Origin: Colius striatus
Lineage: Eukaryota > Chordata > Aves > Coliiformes > Coliidae
Direction of reading: 5' to 3'
NCBI RefSeq assembly: GCF_028858725.1
Contig: NC_084772.1
Coordinates: 20,189,548-20,253,547 of the forward strand
Length of the DNA: 64,000 bases
In this document: positions 12,315 through 25,400 of the stretch, in pieces
How the letters are laid out: each line of letters begins with the position of its first letter
How positions within the stretch are numbered: position 1 is the first letter of the stretch
Made by a program: the position numbers and the translations under genes
Notes under the pieces: generated by a model
What the model was told of the DNA's origin: nothing
What the model saw: the letters and a program-made list of their open reading frames with translations, nothing else
Database searches by the model: none

Positions 12315-13493
12315 GGTTTCAATCACTCTGCTCTTTATTAGGAGTTGGGTGAGTCACTCCCACTTGGATTACCCAGAAATCTCCATTAAGGGAATTCCTA
12401 GAAGTAATTTCAATGCCTTGTTGATGGTTTTTTTTCCCTTTGGAATAGATTGCAGAAGAGATATTGTCGAGAAGGCTGGCAAGGTATTTGCAGTAAAAAA
12501 GCCAAGCTGAAAGAGTTGAAGGTGTAAATATCCCAGAGCTGTGTTGATGGGTTGAGACCCTCCCTGTAGGATGGATGGGGGGGGTCCTGGCAAAGGAAGG
12601 AAGTGAGCCCCACCTTTGGAAACATGGTCTATGAGTCTGAGATGAAAAAAGGGACACATGCAATCCTCAGTGTGAAAAAGGCTGTAGGAGAGGAGCAGCA
12701 TTAAATTGGTGTGTGGGTCAGCTGAGTCCAATCAAACAATTGGCTTCTTTTGCAACCAGGGATGCTCAGATTGGGCATCAGAAGAAACCCAAAACCACTC
12801 TGGCTCTGGGAATGGAGGCAGTGGGGATGGGCAGTCTCTGGCATTGCTGGATTTCCCCCCTCCCCAGGGGGAGTGGGTTAAGAAAAATGCCACAGACATC
12901 AGCCAAGGACCAGCTGCCCAGGGAAGTCCAAAGACAGGGAGGGGCATCTGCAGCCCCATGAGCAGCTCAGCCTCTGGCTGCTCTCCCTGTCCCCCAGGGT
13001 GTGAGCTGGGGCTCAGCAGCACACCCACAACCCAGGATCCATCCCTCTCCTTGGAGCAGCCTTGCAGGCTACATCTGCCCCAGCTTCACAACAAAGCAGA
13101 AGACAACGTGGCCTCTCCCCATTTCATCCCACCCTGGCATTCCAAGGTCTGTGTTGGCATCTCTGTGCTCTGCTGGAGGAGTGCCTGTGTACCAGGCTCC
13201 TGGAGAGAGGGCTGGGGCTTGCTGCTGCTCTGGGTGATGGAAAAGTGGCCACAATCCATTGTGCAGTGACACTATCATCAACTACCCGGCTTGCCCAGAC
13301 GTGTACAGGGAGCCAGCAGCCAGAGGGATGACCTGTGAGTCCTGACTCCCCCACTCCAGCCCTCGAGCCTGGAGCTGATGCCAGCACTGGCTGCTTGCTG
13401 TCCCAGACACCAACCCCCGTGGGCACCTGGCAAAGGGAAGGATTGTTTTCTCCAAGCCCCAGGGCCAGCGTCTGCCTGCGAGCAGCCGGCTGC
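12315..13493 (-). other. Probable 3' untranslated region of the DUSP22-like gene
   Basis: After the TAA at 13494 the first canonical minus-strand AATAAA is at 12339-12334. No CR1 and no other gene lies between. This is inference from the signal only. Confidence 0.35.
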
Positions 13494-16400
13494 TTATCCG
13501 CTCATCCATCTGCTGCTGCTGCCACCTGCGTGGGACGGGAGCGGGTAGGTGGGAGCTGGAGGATGGAGCCAGGAGCAATCCCTGCTGCCCAGCTGCTGCT
13601 CCTTCTGCCTCTGCTCCTGCTGGGCCAGCAAGCACTGCAGCTCCTCCTGGTCCTTGAATGGGTTCCTGCCATAGTCACGGCGGATCCAGGCGCGGTACTG
13701 ATGGGACAAAGCCAAAACAGGTTGTCAGGGTCACCAGGTAGTGGGACATCCCCAGCTCCAGAGGACAGCAGTGAGCTGAGCAGGGGCAATGCCTGCTGCA
13801 TCCCAGCTGCAGCCTCTGGGGGATCCCCAGCAGCCAGTGAGCAGAAAGGCAGAAAGGTCCTCAGCTCACAGGAGCTCACATGGCACACCAGAGATCACAG
13901 CACACCAGAGATAGCGGCACACCAGAGATGCAATGCTTTTCCCTGGACTCAGCACTGGACAGGCTGCAGCTCCAGGGCTGTGCTCAGTGCTGGGCCCCTC
14001 ACTCACTGCCACAGGGACATTGAGGGGCTGCAGCGTGGCCAGAGCCGGGCACAGAGCTGGGGAAGGGGCTGGAGCACAAGGGGGCTGGGGAGGGGCTGAG
14101 GGAATGGGGGTGTTGAGCCTGGAGAAGAGGAGGCTGAGGGGAGACAGCAGCACTCTCTGACACTCCCTGACAGGAGGCTGCAAGGAGCTGGGGGTCAGTC
14201 TCTACTCCCCAGTAATGAATGACAGGACAAGGGAAAACAGCCTCAAGTTGCCCCAGGGCAGGTTGACGTTGGGGCTGAGGCAGAACTGTTTCCCTGAGAG
14301 GGGTGTCAGCCCCTGTGCCAGGCTGCCCAGGGAGCTGGGGGAGTGCCCAGCCCTGGAGGGATCCCAAAGCCCTGGAGCTGAGGTGCTGAGGGCTGTGGGT
14401 TAGTGGTGGGCTGGGCAGGGTGAGAGGAGGGCTGGGACTGCAGCAGCTTCAAGGGCTTTGCCAACCACAATGATTCTGTGATTCTCCCCCAGCAGAAGCA
14501 CTCTTCACAACCCCAGCCCAGCACAGCCTGACCCAGAGAGCTGGCAGCAGCCTCAGCCTCTCACACCAGCTGGCTGCAGCTGGGACAGCAGCTTTATTTA
14601 CTCCTAACTGCCAAGAAGCTGCTGCTATTCCTTTTGTGCCCAAATTCCTGTAAGCAGAGCTTCCCCACGCTTCCTCCCCACCACAGCAGCGTGGGGACGA
14701 GCTGCACCCACTGCCACAAGCTGCCCAGCCAAGTCAGCTCCTGCATGCTGAGGCAGGTTTGTTTGCAGAGCATCTTGCTCACTGTTGGGTGTTTGGGGGG
14801 TGGCTCATCCCCCCTCCATTGCTGCAGCCAGGCTGTTTCAGCTCCAGTGGCCAAGGGCCAGCTGGCAGCAGGCTGAGGGCCTGGGAAGCAAGAGATGGTT
14901 GGTAGATATGCTTTCCATTGCTGTTGGGATAAGAAATGGGCAGAATGACCCTGACTGGAGTGTCCAAGCGTGTGGGCAGGAATGGGCAGCTCTGCCTGGA
15001 CCCACCATGGCAGCTGCTCAGTGCTGGTGGGGTGCAGGAGGGGCTTTGCTGTCATCCAAAACAGCTGAGGACCAGCTGCTCCTGCAAGCAGGACATACTG
15101 GGATGAGTGGGAGGAGCGTGCCCAGCAACAGCAAACACCTCAGGAAAAGGGTGGAGGGCATAGAACTGGGCATGAGAAACCTGCAGGTGCAGAGAGGGAC
15201 CAGGCATCAGAGCCCCTGCACTGGGGCAGGCATGGAGGAACCCACAAGCTGCCCAGCTTTGGCACCCCCAAGACAATGTGCTCCAGCTTCCCAGGGTGCC
15301 AGGGCAGCATCCCTCAGCAAAGGTATGGGATGGGGAGCTCAGCCCTGTCCTGCTGGAGCTGACACAGGCACAGGGACCATGAGCTGCAAGAGGAACAAGT
15401 CTGAGGCTGACCCTGGTGGCATTGCCTTCTCCTCCTGCAGCCAGGGAGAATCAGCTCAGGCAGAGGGGATTTCCACTGGGAATGTCTGGATTTCCCAAAT
15501 CCACCCCCTCAGCCTGTGGGAGTCACCAGGCTGTGGCCTGCAGGCAGGATGAGCCCTGGCTGGGGTAGCTCCTGAGAGCCAAGCCTGAATTCCTTGCTAG
15601 AAAACAACCCCTGGGAAGTGAGTCCCAAAGGATTTGGGACAGGATTTGGGACAGGATGCAGAGCAAGCACCCATGGCAGCTGTTCATTGGGGGAACATCC
15701 CTCCCATGCAAACCATCCAGAAGGATGAAGCTCCATGGGCAGAGCAGCCTGGCTACCGAGGCTCAGCACCCACCAAGGCTCAGCACCCACCCCCCAGCCT
15801 CAGAGCTGCCTCTCACCATCCAGCAAAGGAGGGAAGGAGCTGGCAGGGGACGTGGGAAGCACCAGGCTGCTGCTGTCAGGCATTTCCTTGTAATGTCAGA
15901 GCAAGAAGTGGTTACAGCCTGTTTCCTCCAGCACTGACCACTAACCCACTGCCCTCCTCCACTCTCCTGGGGCCACAAGTACCCATTCTATCTGGGCCAT
16001 CACTGGAGTGGGGGAAAGGCAGCCTGGCCACAGCATGCCAGCACCATGGAGGCACCTTGGGGCAGGGAGAGGACAGGTCCATCACCCAAATGCCCATCTG
16101 TGCCCTCTCTCACATCTATGCTGTCTGCTCTGTGCTCATATACTTCCTTTTCTAGTCTTACCCATCATCCTGCTGCTTCTCTTGGTCCCTTCCTTCCTTC
16201 TTTATCCATCTAGCCCCAATAAGCACCATTTGCCAGCTCAAAACCACAGCTGCATGCCTGAGGCACACGGCGTGTGGCAAGGGGCTGGCTGGCCAGTCCC
16301 AGAGAGCATCTTCCCCATTTCTGCCTCCCAAGGTCCCATCTGAAGTCCCTGCTCCAGACTGAGAAAACCAAGGGATGCTCAGCCACAGCCCTAAGGAGGA

Positions 16401-19400
16401 GGTCCCCAGGAGGACCAACCTCTTCCTCACAGGTTTTAAGCAACAAGGAATGAAGCTTTTCCTCCTGAGCAGCCTGCCTAGCCCTCATCTGGGTGTGCTC
16501 CCAAGCACTGCACTTCCAAACTGCTGCCTGTCAGGAGGACAGCTGGGCTATATGGGGAACCTCAACCTCTTTTCTATCCTCAGCAAGAGCTGAAGCTCAG
16601 TTCACTGTGCCCTTTCTCCTACATCCTACCTGCACATGTGGAGAAACACCCTGGAGCCACAAAGAGGAACAAGCTGTGACCTCCCATAGTCAAGGTAAGG
16701 CAGCCAACTGCTGCCTGGCATGAAGCAAGACACAGGACCCATGTGGCACTGTGTCCCATGGGCACCTGGTCACACAGGTAAATGCCTTTGCCACCCACCT
16801 CCCTGTGGGACCCCTGGCCAGTCTCCTCACTGCCTGCATCTACTTGGAGCTGGTGAGGCTGCATCTTCAATACTGTGTTAAATTTGGGGCCCCTGACCAT
16901 AAGAAAGACACTTGAGGGGCTGGGAAGTGTCCAGGGATGGGACACACTGGAGCTGGGGAAGGGGCTGGAGCACAAGGGTGCTGGGGAGGGGCTGAGGGAA
17001 TGGGGGTGTTGAGCCTGGAGAAGAGGAGGCTGAGGGCAGACAGGAGCACTCTCTGACACTCCCTGACAGGAGGCTGCAGGGAGGTGGAGGACTAGTCTCT
17101 ACTCCCCAGTAATGAATGACAGGACAAGGGGAAACAGCCTCAAGTTGCCCCAGGGGAGGTTGACGTTGGGGCTGAGGCAGAACTGTTTCCCTGAGAGGGG
17201 TGTGAGCCCCTGTGCCAGGCTGCCCAGGGAGCTGGGGGAGTGCCCAGCCCTGGAGGCATCCCAAAGCCCTGGAGCTGAGGTGCTGAGGGATGTGGGTCAG
17301 TGCTGGGCTGGGCAGGGTGAGGGCAGGGCTGGGACTGTGTGATCTTGAAAGTCATTTCAGGGTGAGGGGAGTGATGATCTTAAATGTCTTTTCCTACCCA
17401 AGGATTCTGTGATTCTATGACTCTAAGTCTCTTCCTCTTGCAAAGGGCTGAGCTGGGTGCAGGGCATCACTGGGGTGGTTTGGAGCATCCATTCAGGCTC
17501 TTCCCCTTCTTTAAATGCAGCTGTGGGTGAGTAATGGCAGAACCCTCCCCACTGCAGCACTCAGCCCTCATCCTGGGGCTGTGTTCTCAGCAGTCCATCC
17601 CCTAGGGCCAGGGCAGCTTTCCTCCCTGAGGCTGCATGGCAGGAATGGGGCATGTTTCAAGGAAAAGGCAGCTCAGAGCAAAAATACCCACACATCCAAG
17701 CAGCTCCACTCTTGGCTCTGCCTTTGGTATTTTCAAAGCCCCCAGACAAAACGTTGAGATGATGCAAAAGCAGCTTCTAAGGGCAAGGGGAGAAAGTGCA
17801 GAGTCTCCTGAGCTCAGGCTGGATTTTGGGGAGCAGGACGAAAAGCTTGGGTTGAAGGGAGGGCACAGCAAACCCCACATCATGGTGTGGGCTGGGACAC
17901 TGCCAGAGCATGGGAAGGGCTGGGGAGAGCTGGGCTGGCTGGGGGAAACCCCACAGGGAATCTCCAGCACCTCGGGTGTTGTGTAATCCCTTGGACCATT
18001 TTCCTCCCTCCTCTGTGGGTGTTTGTGCAAGGAGGTGATACCAGGGTTGTCCCTCATGTGACAGCATCAGCCCACTCCCTGTGGCACCAGGGAAGGGAAC
18101 TTGGTGACAGGGAAGGGGTTGACATTTGGGCCAGCGCCATGTGCTGTCCCTGTCTCTCCTGAGAGGAGGGAAACCCTCTTGGACCTGCTGGATGTGGTTG
18201 GAGGGACCATGGGGTCTCCAGAGCCATTTGCCATGGGGTTGTTTATTGGAGATGAGGAAGAGCTTTTCCCCTGGGGGGGGTTGTTAAGCAGTGGAACAGG
18301 CTGCCCAGGGAGGTGAGGGAGTCCCCAGCCCTGGAGATACTGCAAAGATGCACAGATGAGGTGCTGAGAGCCATTAGTGGTGGGCTGGGCGGGGATGGGA
18401 CTGCAGCAGCTTCAAGGGCTTTGCCAACCACAATCACTCTGTGGCTCTCTGATTGCACAGTGCTCATGGCTGCAGTGGATGGGGAGACTTTGCCTCCAGG
18501 GATGGAAGCAAGTTCTGGGGTGATATGGGCTGTGAGATGCCTTGCACACAGCAGATGTGGGTTACTCTTTCCCTGCAGAGGTCCAGCTGTGGCCCATGTG
18601 TCCTCCCAGGGCAGTTTTGGAGCTGGTCCTTTGCTGCAGAGCCCAGGGCTGGGCACGGGAGCAGCGCCTGGCGTGGGAAGCTGGAGGGCAGCCGAGAAGC
18701 TGAGTGGGAGCTGTGCTTTTAAAGGCCTTTCCCTTTGCTTCTGAAGGCTTTCTGGGTCAAAAGTGCAGCTCTGATCTCTGCAACTAGTGCTGTCCCAAGT
18801 AAACACGCTGCTGTGGCTCTGCTGCCAGCATCCAGCTCGGCTCAGCTACATCATCCCTCCCCTGCACAGGCTGGGAACCACTCAGCCAGAGCTGCTGTCC
18901 TAAAAGCTGCTGCTCTGCCTGATTTGGTGGGGGGTAGAATTTCTCCATCAACACTTGCTCCCGTGTGTCTTCTGCCTCTAGAAGCAAAGGGTTTGCAGTC
19001 AGAGGAAGCCCAGCCAGGCCCCAGCATGTCCAGACATCCCCAAGCAAGAGCCTTCCTCCCTCTCCTCTCCTCCTTCTCAGCTCCTGCTGTGCTGCATTCC
19101 TGGGAACCAGCCCTGAGCTCCTGAGAGGAACTCACTCATCTCTCCTACTCTGTCACAACTGCACTCTCTAGAAAAGCACTGGGGCTTTAAAGAGCTTTTG
19201 CAAGTGCACTCGTGTAATGCACAGGCACTTCTTTATTTTGGCTTTAATTTTCCTTTTTTCTTTTGCATGCAAAACCCAAAATCCCCAGATAATAAATAGC
19301 ACCCACAAAGGGCAGCTCAGGCAAACAGCTGGCCCCAGCAGAGAGCTGCATGCAAAAGAGCCCATGCAGGCTTGCAAGCTCTGCAGGAATCTGGATAGAA

Positions 19401-22400
19401 AGGGATGTGAGCACCACAGGACTTACCTCCTGCAGCAAGGTCAGCTGGTAGTCCTGCAGCTGCTGCTGGAAGCCAGTGTTGGGGCTGACATAGGGCCTGA
19501 GGGCCTTGGTGGCAGCCAGGCAGCCTTCCCAGCCCAGCTCTGTCACTGTCATGAGATAAGCCACCAGGATGGTGGTGCTGCGGGAGACCCCAGCCAGGCT
19601 GCAACAGCAGGAGGGAGAGGTGTCAGGGACAGCTATTGCCACCCAAGGGACATCCATGGCATGCACTCCCCCAAGGACAGCCTGTCTCCCTGGGGTGCTA
19701 GCAGGGGTGGTGTGGGTGGGGATAAGGACAGGGACAGGGAGTCACTGCTGGTGGCCCCAGGCAGGTGGCCTCCCCCTGTCCCACTTCTTTGGATGCTCAG
19801 GTTTTCAGTGCAGAGCCCACCCATCTCCATGGATCTCAACACCTTCCCCTATCAACCTCTTGCTGTTCCTTGGCTTCTCCTCTTCTTCCTCCCTACCACA
19901 AGGGACATTTGGCATTTGAGGAGCCCATCCCCACCTCCCTCAGGACCAAAACCCCGCCAGCAGCTCTCACCAATGGACCAGGCAGCCTCCCCCGCTCAGA
20001 CGGCACTCGTGGATGAACCTGATGCACTCCTTAAAATGCTGCAGCCTGCAAGGAGAGAGGCAGGGAGGTGAGGCTGGCAGGGCTGCTCACCCCTGCAAGG
20101 CATCAGGCCACCCTGGCCACACCAGTCATGTGTCACCTCCAAGGACTTCCCACCAGCCTGGGGTAGGAGCAGAGATCCTTCCTCTGCCAGGCAAAGGCAG
20201 ACAGACTGATCTTCATCTGCCAGGAAGGAAATGATCTGGGAGACTTTCCAGGGGATTTCCTGCTTCTCAGGGAATCAGAAGTGGAGTGATGCTATCAGCC
20301 AAACCAGCTTGGAGACAGCTCCATGGAGACAGCTCCCAGGGCAAGGTGTCATCTTGTGCCCGAGGGACACGCACAGCCCCATGCCAGAGGTTGTCCTGAG
20401 CCATCAGCTCACCCCTCATTCCCAAATGATGCCAAAACCACCCATTTCCCCCCAAGGGAAAGATGCTGACAGGGAACAAGGCAGGGAGAAGACAGCTCCT
20501 GAGGCAATTTGCCTGCAGGTCCCTTCTCCTCAACCCAAGCAGCCCCTCCAGCCCTTTCCCATCCCAAGGAGGGCACAGAGAGGTGCCCATGCCAGGCAAG
20601 TGGGGCTGCAACAACAACACCCTGACAGCTGCCTCCATTCCTCAAAGCATAACCAGTAAGTCCCAGCAAGGCAGAGGGAGCACATTGAATCTAACCAGCA
20701 AGTTTCTCAGCCAAACAGGGTGTCAGGGAGCCAAAGATTTCGGGCTGCAACGTGCTACAGTGCTGTTCTGCCTCTGGCCTGGATCCTCAGCAATATGAGA
20801 TGGAGGTGGGTGCTTGCAGGAGGGTTATGCAGGCTCTGGTGAGACACATCCCTCCTTCTCACCACTGCACAGGATGCTGGAAGCTGCTGCTGGTCCCTCC
20901 CAGAGACAGTGGGCACCTCCCAAAGCTCACACCGAGGCAGGTTTTTGGCTGCTTAGTGGAACAAACGCCGCCCATCCCTGCTCACCCTCGCAGCCACACT
21001 GAGCCTCAGCACGGTTCTGAGGCAGAAAACCTAATTCTGGGTAACTTGGACTCCCTGACCACACAGACACAGCTTTTTGGGGAGGAGGAGGAGGAGCAGA
21101 GGGTCCCTTTGGAGCTGCCTGGCAGGGAGCGCGGGAACCAGCGGTGCCCCGGGGCCGGACTTCCTCTGGCTCCTCGTGACAGGCTGGGTGTGCACAGGCA
21201 CAGCCTTCCTGATTTCTCAGAAGCCAAGACATGAGCTACCACTGAGTGATTCCCCCCATGTCCCTCCCCAGGGGCTCACTCCCAGCTGTGGGGACAAGGC
21301 AGAACTGTCCAGAACCTCCTCCATCCCTGACAGTCCATCATAGGGGATGTTCTTCACCCCCTGGAACATTATAAGAGACCAATCAAAGACAAATTCAGAA
21401 AGAGCAGGGAAGAGGGGTCTGTTACCCATGAAGAGAGACTCAAGAGCTCTCTCTCAAGCTCCCCAGTTCAAGAGGGGCAGGGAACTGCTGTAGAGGCCAG
21501 CGCAAGGACACCAAGATGCTGAGGGGATGGAACATGTATGTGAGGCTGTAGACCCTGGGGCTGTTCAGCCTGGAGAAGAGAAGCCTGAGCTCAGGAGCAC
21601 CTCAGCAGCACTGACAAGTACCTAAAAGGTGGGTGTCATGAGGATGGGGTGACGCTGTTCTGTGGTGGCCAGTGACAGGACAAGGGGTGATGGGCACAGG
21701 CTCCAGCCTGCTCTGTGCACACAGCATCACTCTCCTAACTCAGAGGGAAACAGGTGAACCCTTCAGCCACCTCATCCATCCTCACTCACTCCACAGGGTC
21801 TTTTTTCCCCAGACAGGCAGCCAGAGGAAAGCTCTCCCCATGCTTTTCCATCCTCAAAGCATGGCATCTGGGCATGGAGCCTGCTAATGCTCAAAGCCAC
21901 TGAGGTCCCGAGTCATAAGCATCTCCTCTGCAGGACATGAAGTTCACCAGGATTGTGAAATCCAAGGCATACACTGACAAGCAGAAAATAGTTCCTTGAA
22001 TAATCTTCCTTCCGGCAGCCAGTCCTAGCTGCTTTTTTTTCCCCCTCTCAGTAGACATGCCACAAATGCAAAGAAATGAAAGGAGCCAAAAAAAAAACCC
22101 CAACCTAGTTTATGCTGAGGCAGGGTTTTCTTGTAAAGCTTCTCTTTCTGCTCAGCAAGAGCATGAGCAAGCAGAATCCCAGCCCCGGGCATGTCTGCTC
22201 CTGAGGATGCTGGAAAACCAGCGCCTGGGCTGGTGGGGCTCAGCCCACTCCCTGGGCATTGAATTTTGATCCTTTTCAGGGTTTGATTGGTGAGAAAAAT
22301 CCCTTGGAGTCACCCATGTCCTGCTTGCAATGGATGGTTTATGGGTGCCTGTCCTTCTGGAACTGAGGTGCCTAGAACTGGACACAATATTCCAGATGCA

Positions 22401-25400
22401 GTCTGATGAAGGCAGAGTAGAGAGGGAGGAGAATCCCTCTGACCTACTGCCCACAGCCCTTCTGATCCACCCCAGGATGCCATTGGCCATGAGGGCAAGT
22501 TGCTGTCCATCAGGATTCTCTAACAGTTCATTCCCCATCTGTGCTGGTACGTGGGGTTGTTCTTTCCCAGATGTAAGCCTCTACACTTGCCCTTGTTGAA
22601 TTTCATTAGATTTCTCCCCACCCAAGTCTCCAGCCTGTCTAGGTCTGGTTGAATGGCAGCACAGCCTTCTGGGGTGTCAACCACTGCCCCCAGTTTAGTA
22701 TCATCAGCAAACTTGCTGCCAGTGCCTCTGTTCTCTCAGCAGGGTCATTAATGAATAGATTGAACGACACAGGTCCCAGCACCAACCCCTGAGGGACTGC
22801 ACTAGATACAGGCTTCCAACTAGACTCTGCCCCACTGATGAGGCTCTTCCTGCAGAGTCTGAGCTTTTCCTGACTGACAACTACCAACACGTGATGCTGG
22901 GAGGAAAAAGGGGTAGCAAACAACTTACAGGTTTTGACTGGATGAATCTGAGGCTGAGATACAGAGATAGGTCATGTCCTGCAAGACACAGATGGTTGCA
23001 GTAGTCAGATACCCCCAAAACCCACAGAACCCCCCATTTCTCTTTTCCCTCTCCCCAGCTGACCCTTCAGTCAGGGGAAAGTCATAATCTGTTTTTCAGG
23101 AGACAGGGAGAGCTGTGATGGGTCACATCCAGCCCACCCCAAGCTATCTCCAACCCCCCCCCATTTCAGCCCAGAGGAGAGGTCATGCTGTGGGGATCCC
23201 TATGATGTCCAGAAGCCCCCCCAAAACCAAGCCACCCCATTTGCAGGGCCCTGACCAGTGTGTCTCATCAGGAAGACGTGTGTGAACACACACTGATGAA
23301 GTCACTCTCATCAAGGAGTTATTTCCTCCTGGTCCTATTCATACCCAACAAATCATCCTGCCACATGTTAGCATGGGTCAGATAACTTTCTTTTCTTTCT
23401 AACATTGCTTCCTTGATCCTCCCTGAGTTAAAATTAGATCCTTTCCATTTGAAGAGGGAGAGGGAGGGCGTGTTTTGGTGATTTTTTTCTGCCTTAGTGA
23501 GATGAGTGGAAATCCTGCCAGCCTGGGCTAAAAAGCCAAGCCCTAGGGATTGCCCCATCTCCAGCAGCTCCTGCAACATCACTGCCAAAAGCTCTCCCCG
23601 AGGCTGTACCCACGCAGCATCCCCCTGGACCGGGCTTGCCTCCCTCCAGCCCAGGGCTGGAAAAAAAAAAGCCGGTGATTTCAGAAGGGAAAGGGTAAAG
23701 CAGGACGGACACGGGGACATTTCTGCGTTGGAAAGACCCGCGTTGCGAGGCTGAGCGGGGGCGGGCGTTCCCGTGCATCGCCTCTCCGCCCCCTCCATCC
23801 TCCCTGCAGCCCCGGCCCGGGCTCGCCCCCGCGCTCCCGCAGCCATGTGCCAGTTGCCAGCCCGCCGTGCCATGCCAGCCAGCTCCTCTCTGCGTGGAGA
23901 AGCTGCCGGAGAGGCTGAGGAGGGGCTACAGAGCTGTTTTCCTCATGCCCAGCCCTGGCAGAACCGCAGCTCCCCGGGGCCGGCAAAGGAAAGTCCGGCA
24001 GGTTTTGTAGGATGGGCGCTGATGGGCTGGTGGCTTCTCAAAACTTGGCTGCACCGTGCCACGCTGGCCACCGTGCCTGCAAAGCTGCCGTGCCAACCAG
24101 CCGAAGCGACCCTGCTCCTCCCCAAACCCCAGTGGATCCGCACCCTGACGGCGGGTGAAGCGCCGGGCTCCCCCCGGCTTCCCCTTCCCCGCGGGGCCGC
24201 CCGGCCCTATCCTGCCCCGGGGTGCTGAGCCACGCATGGGAACGGGGCTGGGGTTTGCGGTTCCCGAGCTCGGGCTGTGATTGACACATTGCTCAACGCC
24301 CCCCGTGCCTTTCCGGTTCCCCTTTCCAGCAGCCCGCTGCCTTGCTCCATGTTGTAAGCTCTCCGTGCGGTTTGCTCCCCGTCTGGCCATGCCCCGAGCC
24401 CCCCCAGCTCCAGCTGCTGCCCCCTCTCCAGCCCCCAGCCGTTTCTCCACACCGACTTCATGCAGCCTCCTTCCTTCTCTCTCTTCCCCCCCTCCACATT
24501 ACTCAATGCCTTAGTGGGGGAAGAGGCTTGAGCTGGTGGGTTTTGGGGTACCTTGCTCACCGTGGCCCCAAAGGATGAAGGGTCCCAGCAGTGCCCTTCA
24601 CCTTCTGCAGCATCCGAGCATTTGGGAGCTGCCAGCAGCTCTGACACAGGGATGAAGTGCAAGTTGCACGACGTGGCCATTGGCTGTCAGACGAGCATCC
24701 TGACCTGAGCATCCCCTGCACAGGGTTGCTCTTCCCGCTGCAGGCTCCATCGGGGATTTGAGAGCAATAAAACCTATCTGGTACCTCTGGGATCAACCCA
24801 CCGGGCAGCTCCCTCCTGCCTCAGTTTCCCTCATCCACAGCCCGACGAATCCTCAGCGCTCCGGGGTCAGTGAGGCAGGGACTGGGGAGGGGGAGCGGGA
24901 CGTGCGACCGGCCAGGCAAAGCCAGGCTGGCCGGGGGCCTCTGTCCTGGAGCCGGGGGGGTTGCTCCGGGTCCCGTTGTTCCTCCCTCCCCTCCCCCGTC
25001 CCGTCCCGTCCCGTCCCGTCCCGTCATTCGCGGGGCTCCGCCGCCCTCTCGCGGCTCTGCCCGCGGCGGCACCGGGCACCCGCCGGGTCCCGGCCCCCCC
25101 CGGCTCTGTGGCTGCACACCTTCACCCTAAAAACCACTGAGGAAGTGGTTGTGTCCCCCAAAACACCTCGCTCCCGTGTCTCCTCAAAGGCAGCGCTGAG
25201 CCTCTTTGGCTGAGCCTCGACGTTCCGCGGTGCAAATTGATGCAAATGGGTGCAAATCCAGCATTGCTCCTCCCCTCTCTGCCCCACACCAGGAGAAAAC
25301 TGTGTGAGACCCATCTGCACCTTCCCAACTCCTGCTCCCCAGCTCCCCCCAGCCTGCTCCTCACCTCCAGTACTGGCCTGGCACGGTTGTGGATGGAGAG

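Larger units (their letters stand above)
14487..19231. other. Intronic sequence of the DUSP22-like gene without further genes
   Basis: Besides the CR1 copies at 16850 and 18225 this long last intron shows only GC-rich, unremarkable sequence. Open frames on the plus strand (for example 14785-15552) lack any family resemblance. Confidence 0.5.

Noticed and set aside
13335-14099. 254-aa plus-strand frame
   Set aside because: Overlaps the antisense of the phosphatase last exon and a CR1 copy; no conserved motif.
14785-15552. 255-aa plus-strand frame in the phosphatase intron
   Set aside because: GC-rich sequence with few stops by composition; no motif, no splice context and no promoter.
19217-20071. 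284-aa plus-strand frame
   Set aside because: Antisense shadow of two phosphatase exons whose minus-strand translation is clearly conserved.
20225-20268. Minus-strand segment after a CAG acceptor reading EIPWKVSQIISF, considered as the missing phosphatase exon
   Set aside because: It lacks the catalytic Asp and does not offer a donor in the needed phase.
24546-24568. Minus-strand TGAGCAAG|GTAC, identical over 12 bases to the end of the MGSGMSK exon
   Set aside because: There is no ATG in the matching place, and it lies downstream of exons 2 and 3; most likely chance.
24600-24700. Minus-strand segment reading CNLHFIPVSELLAAPK, considered as the missing phosphatase exon
   Set aside because: Ile-Pro is present but there is no loop Asp, the exon size and phase do not fit, and the surrounding residues do not match DUSP22/DUSP15.
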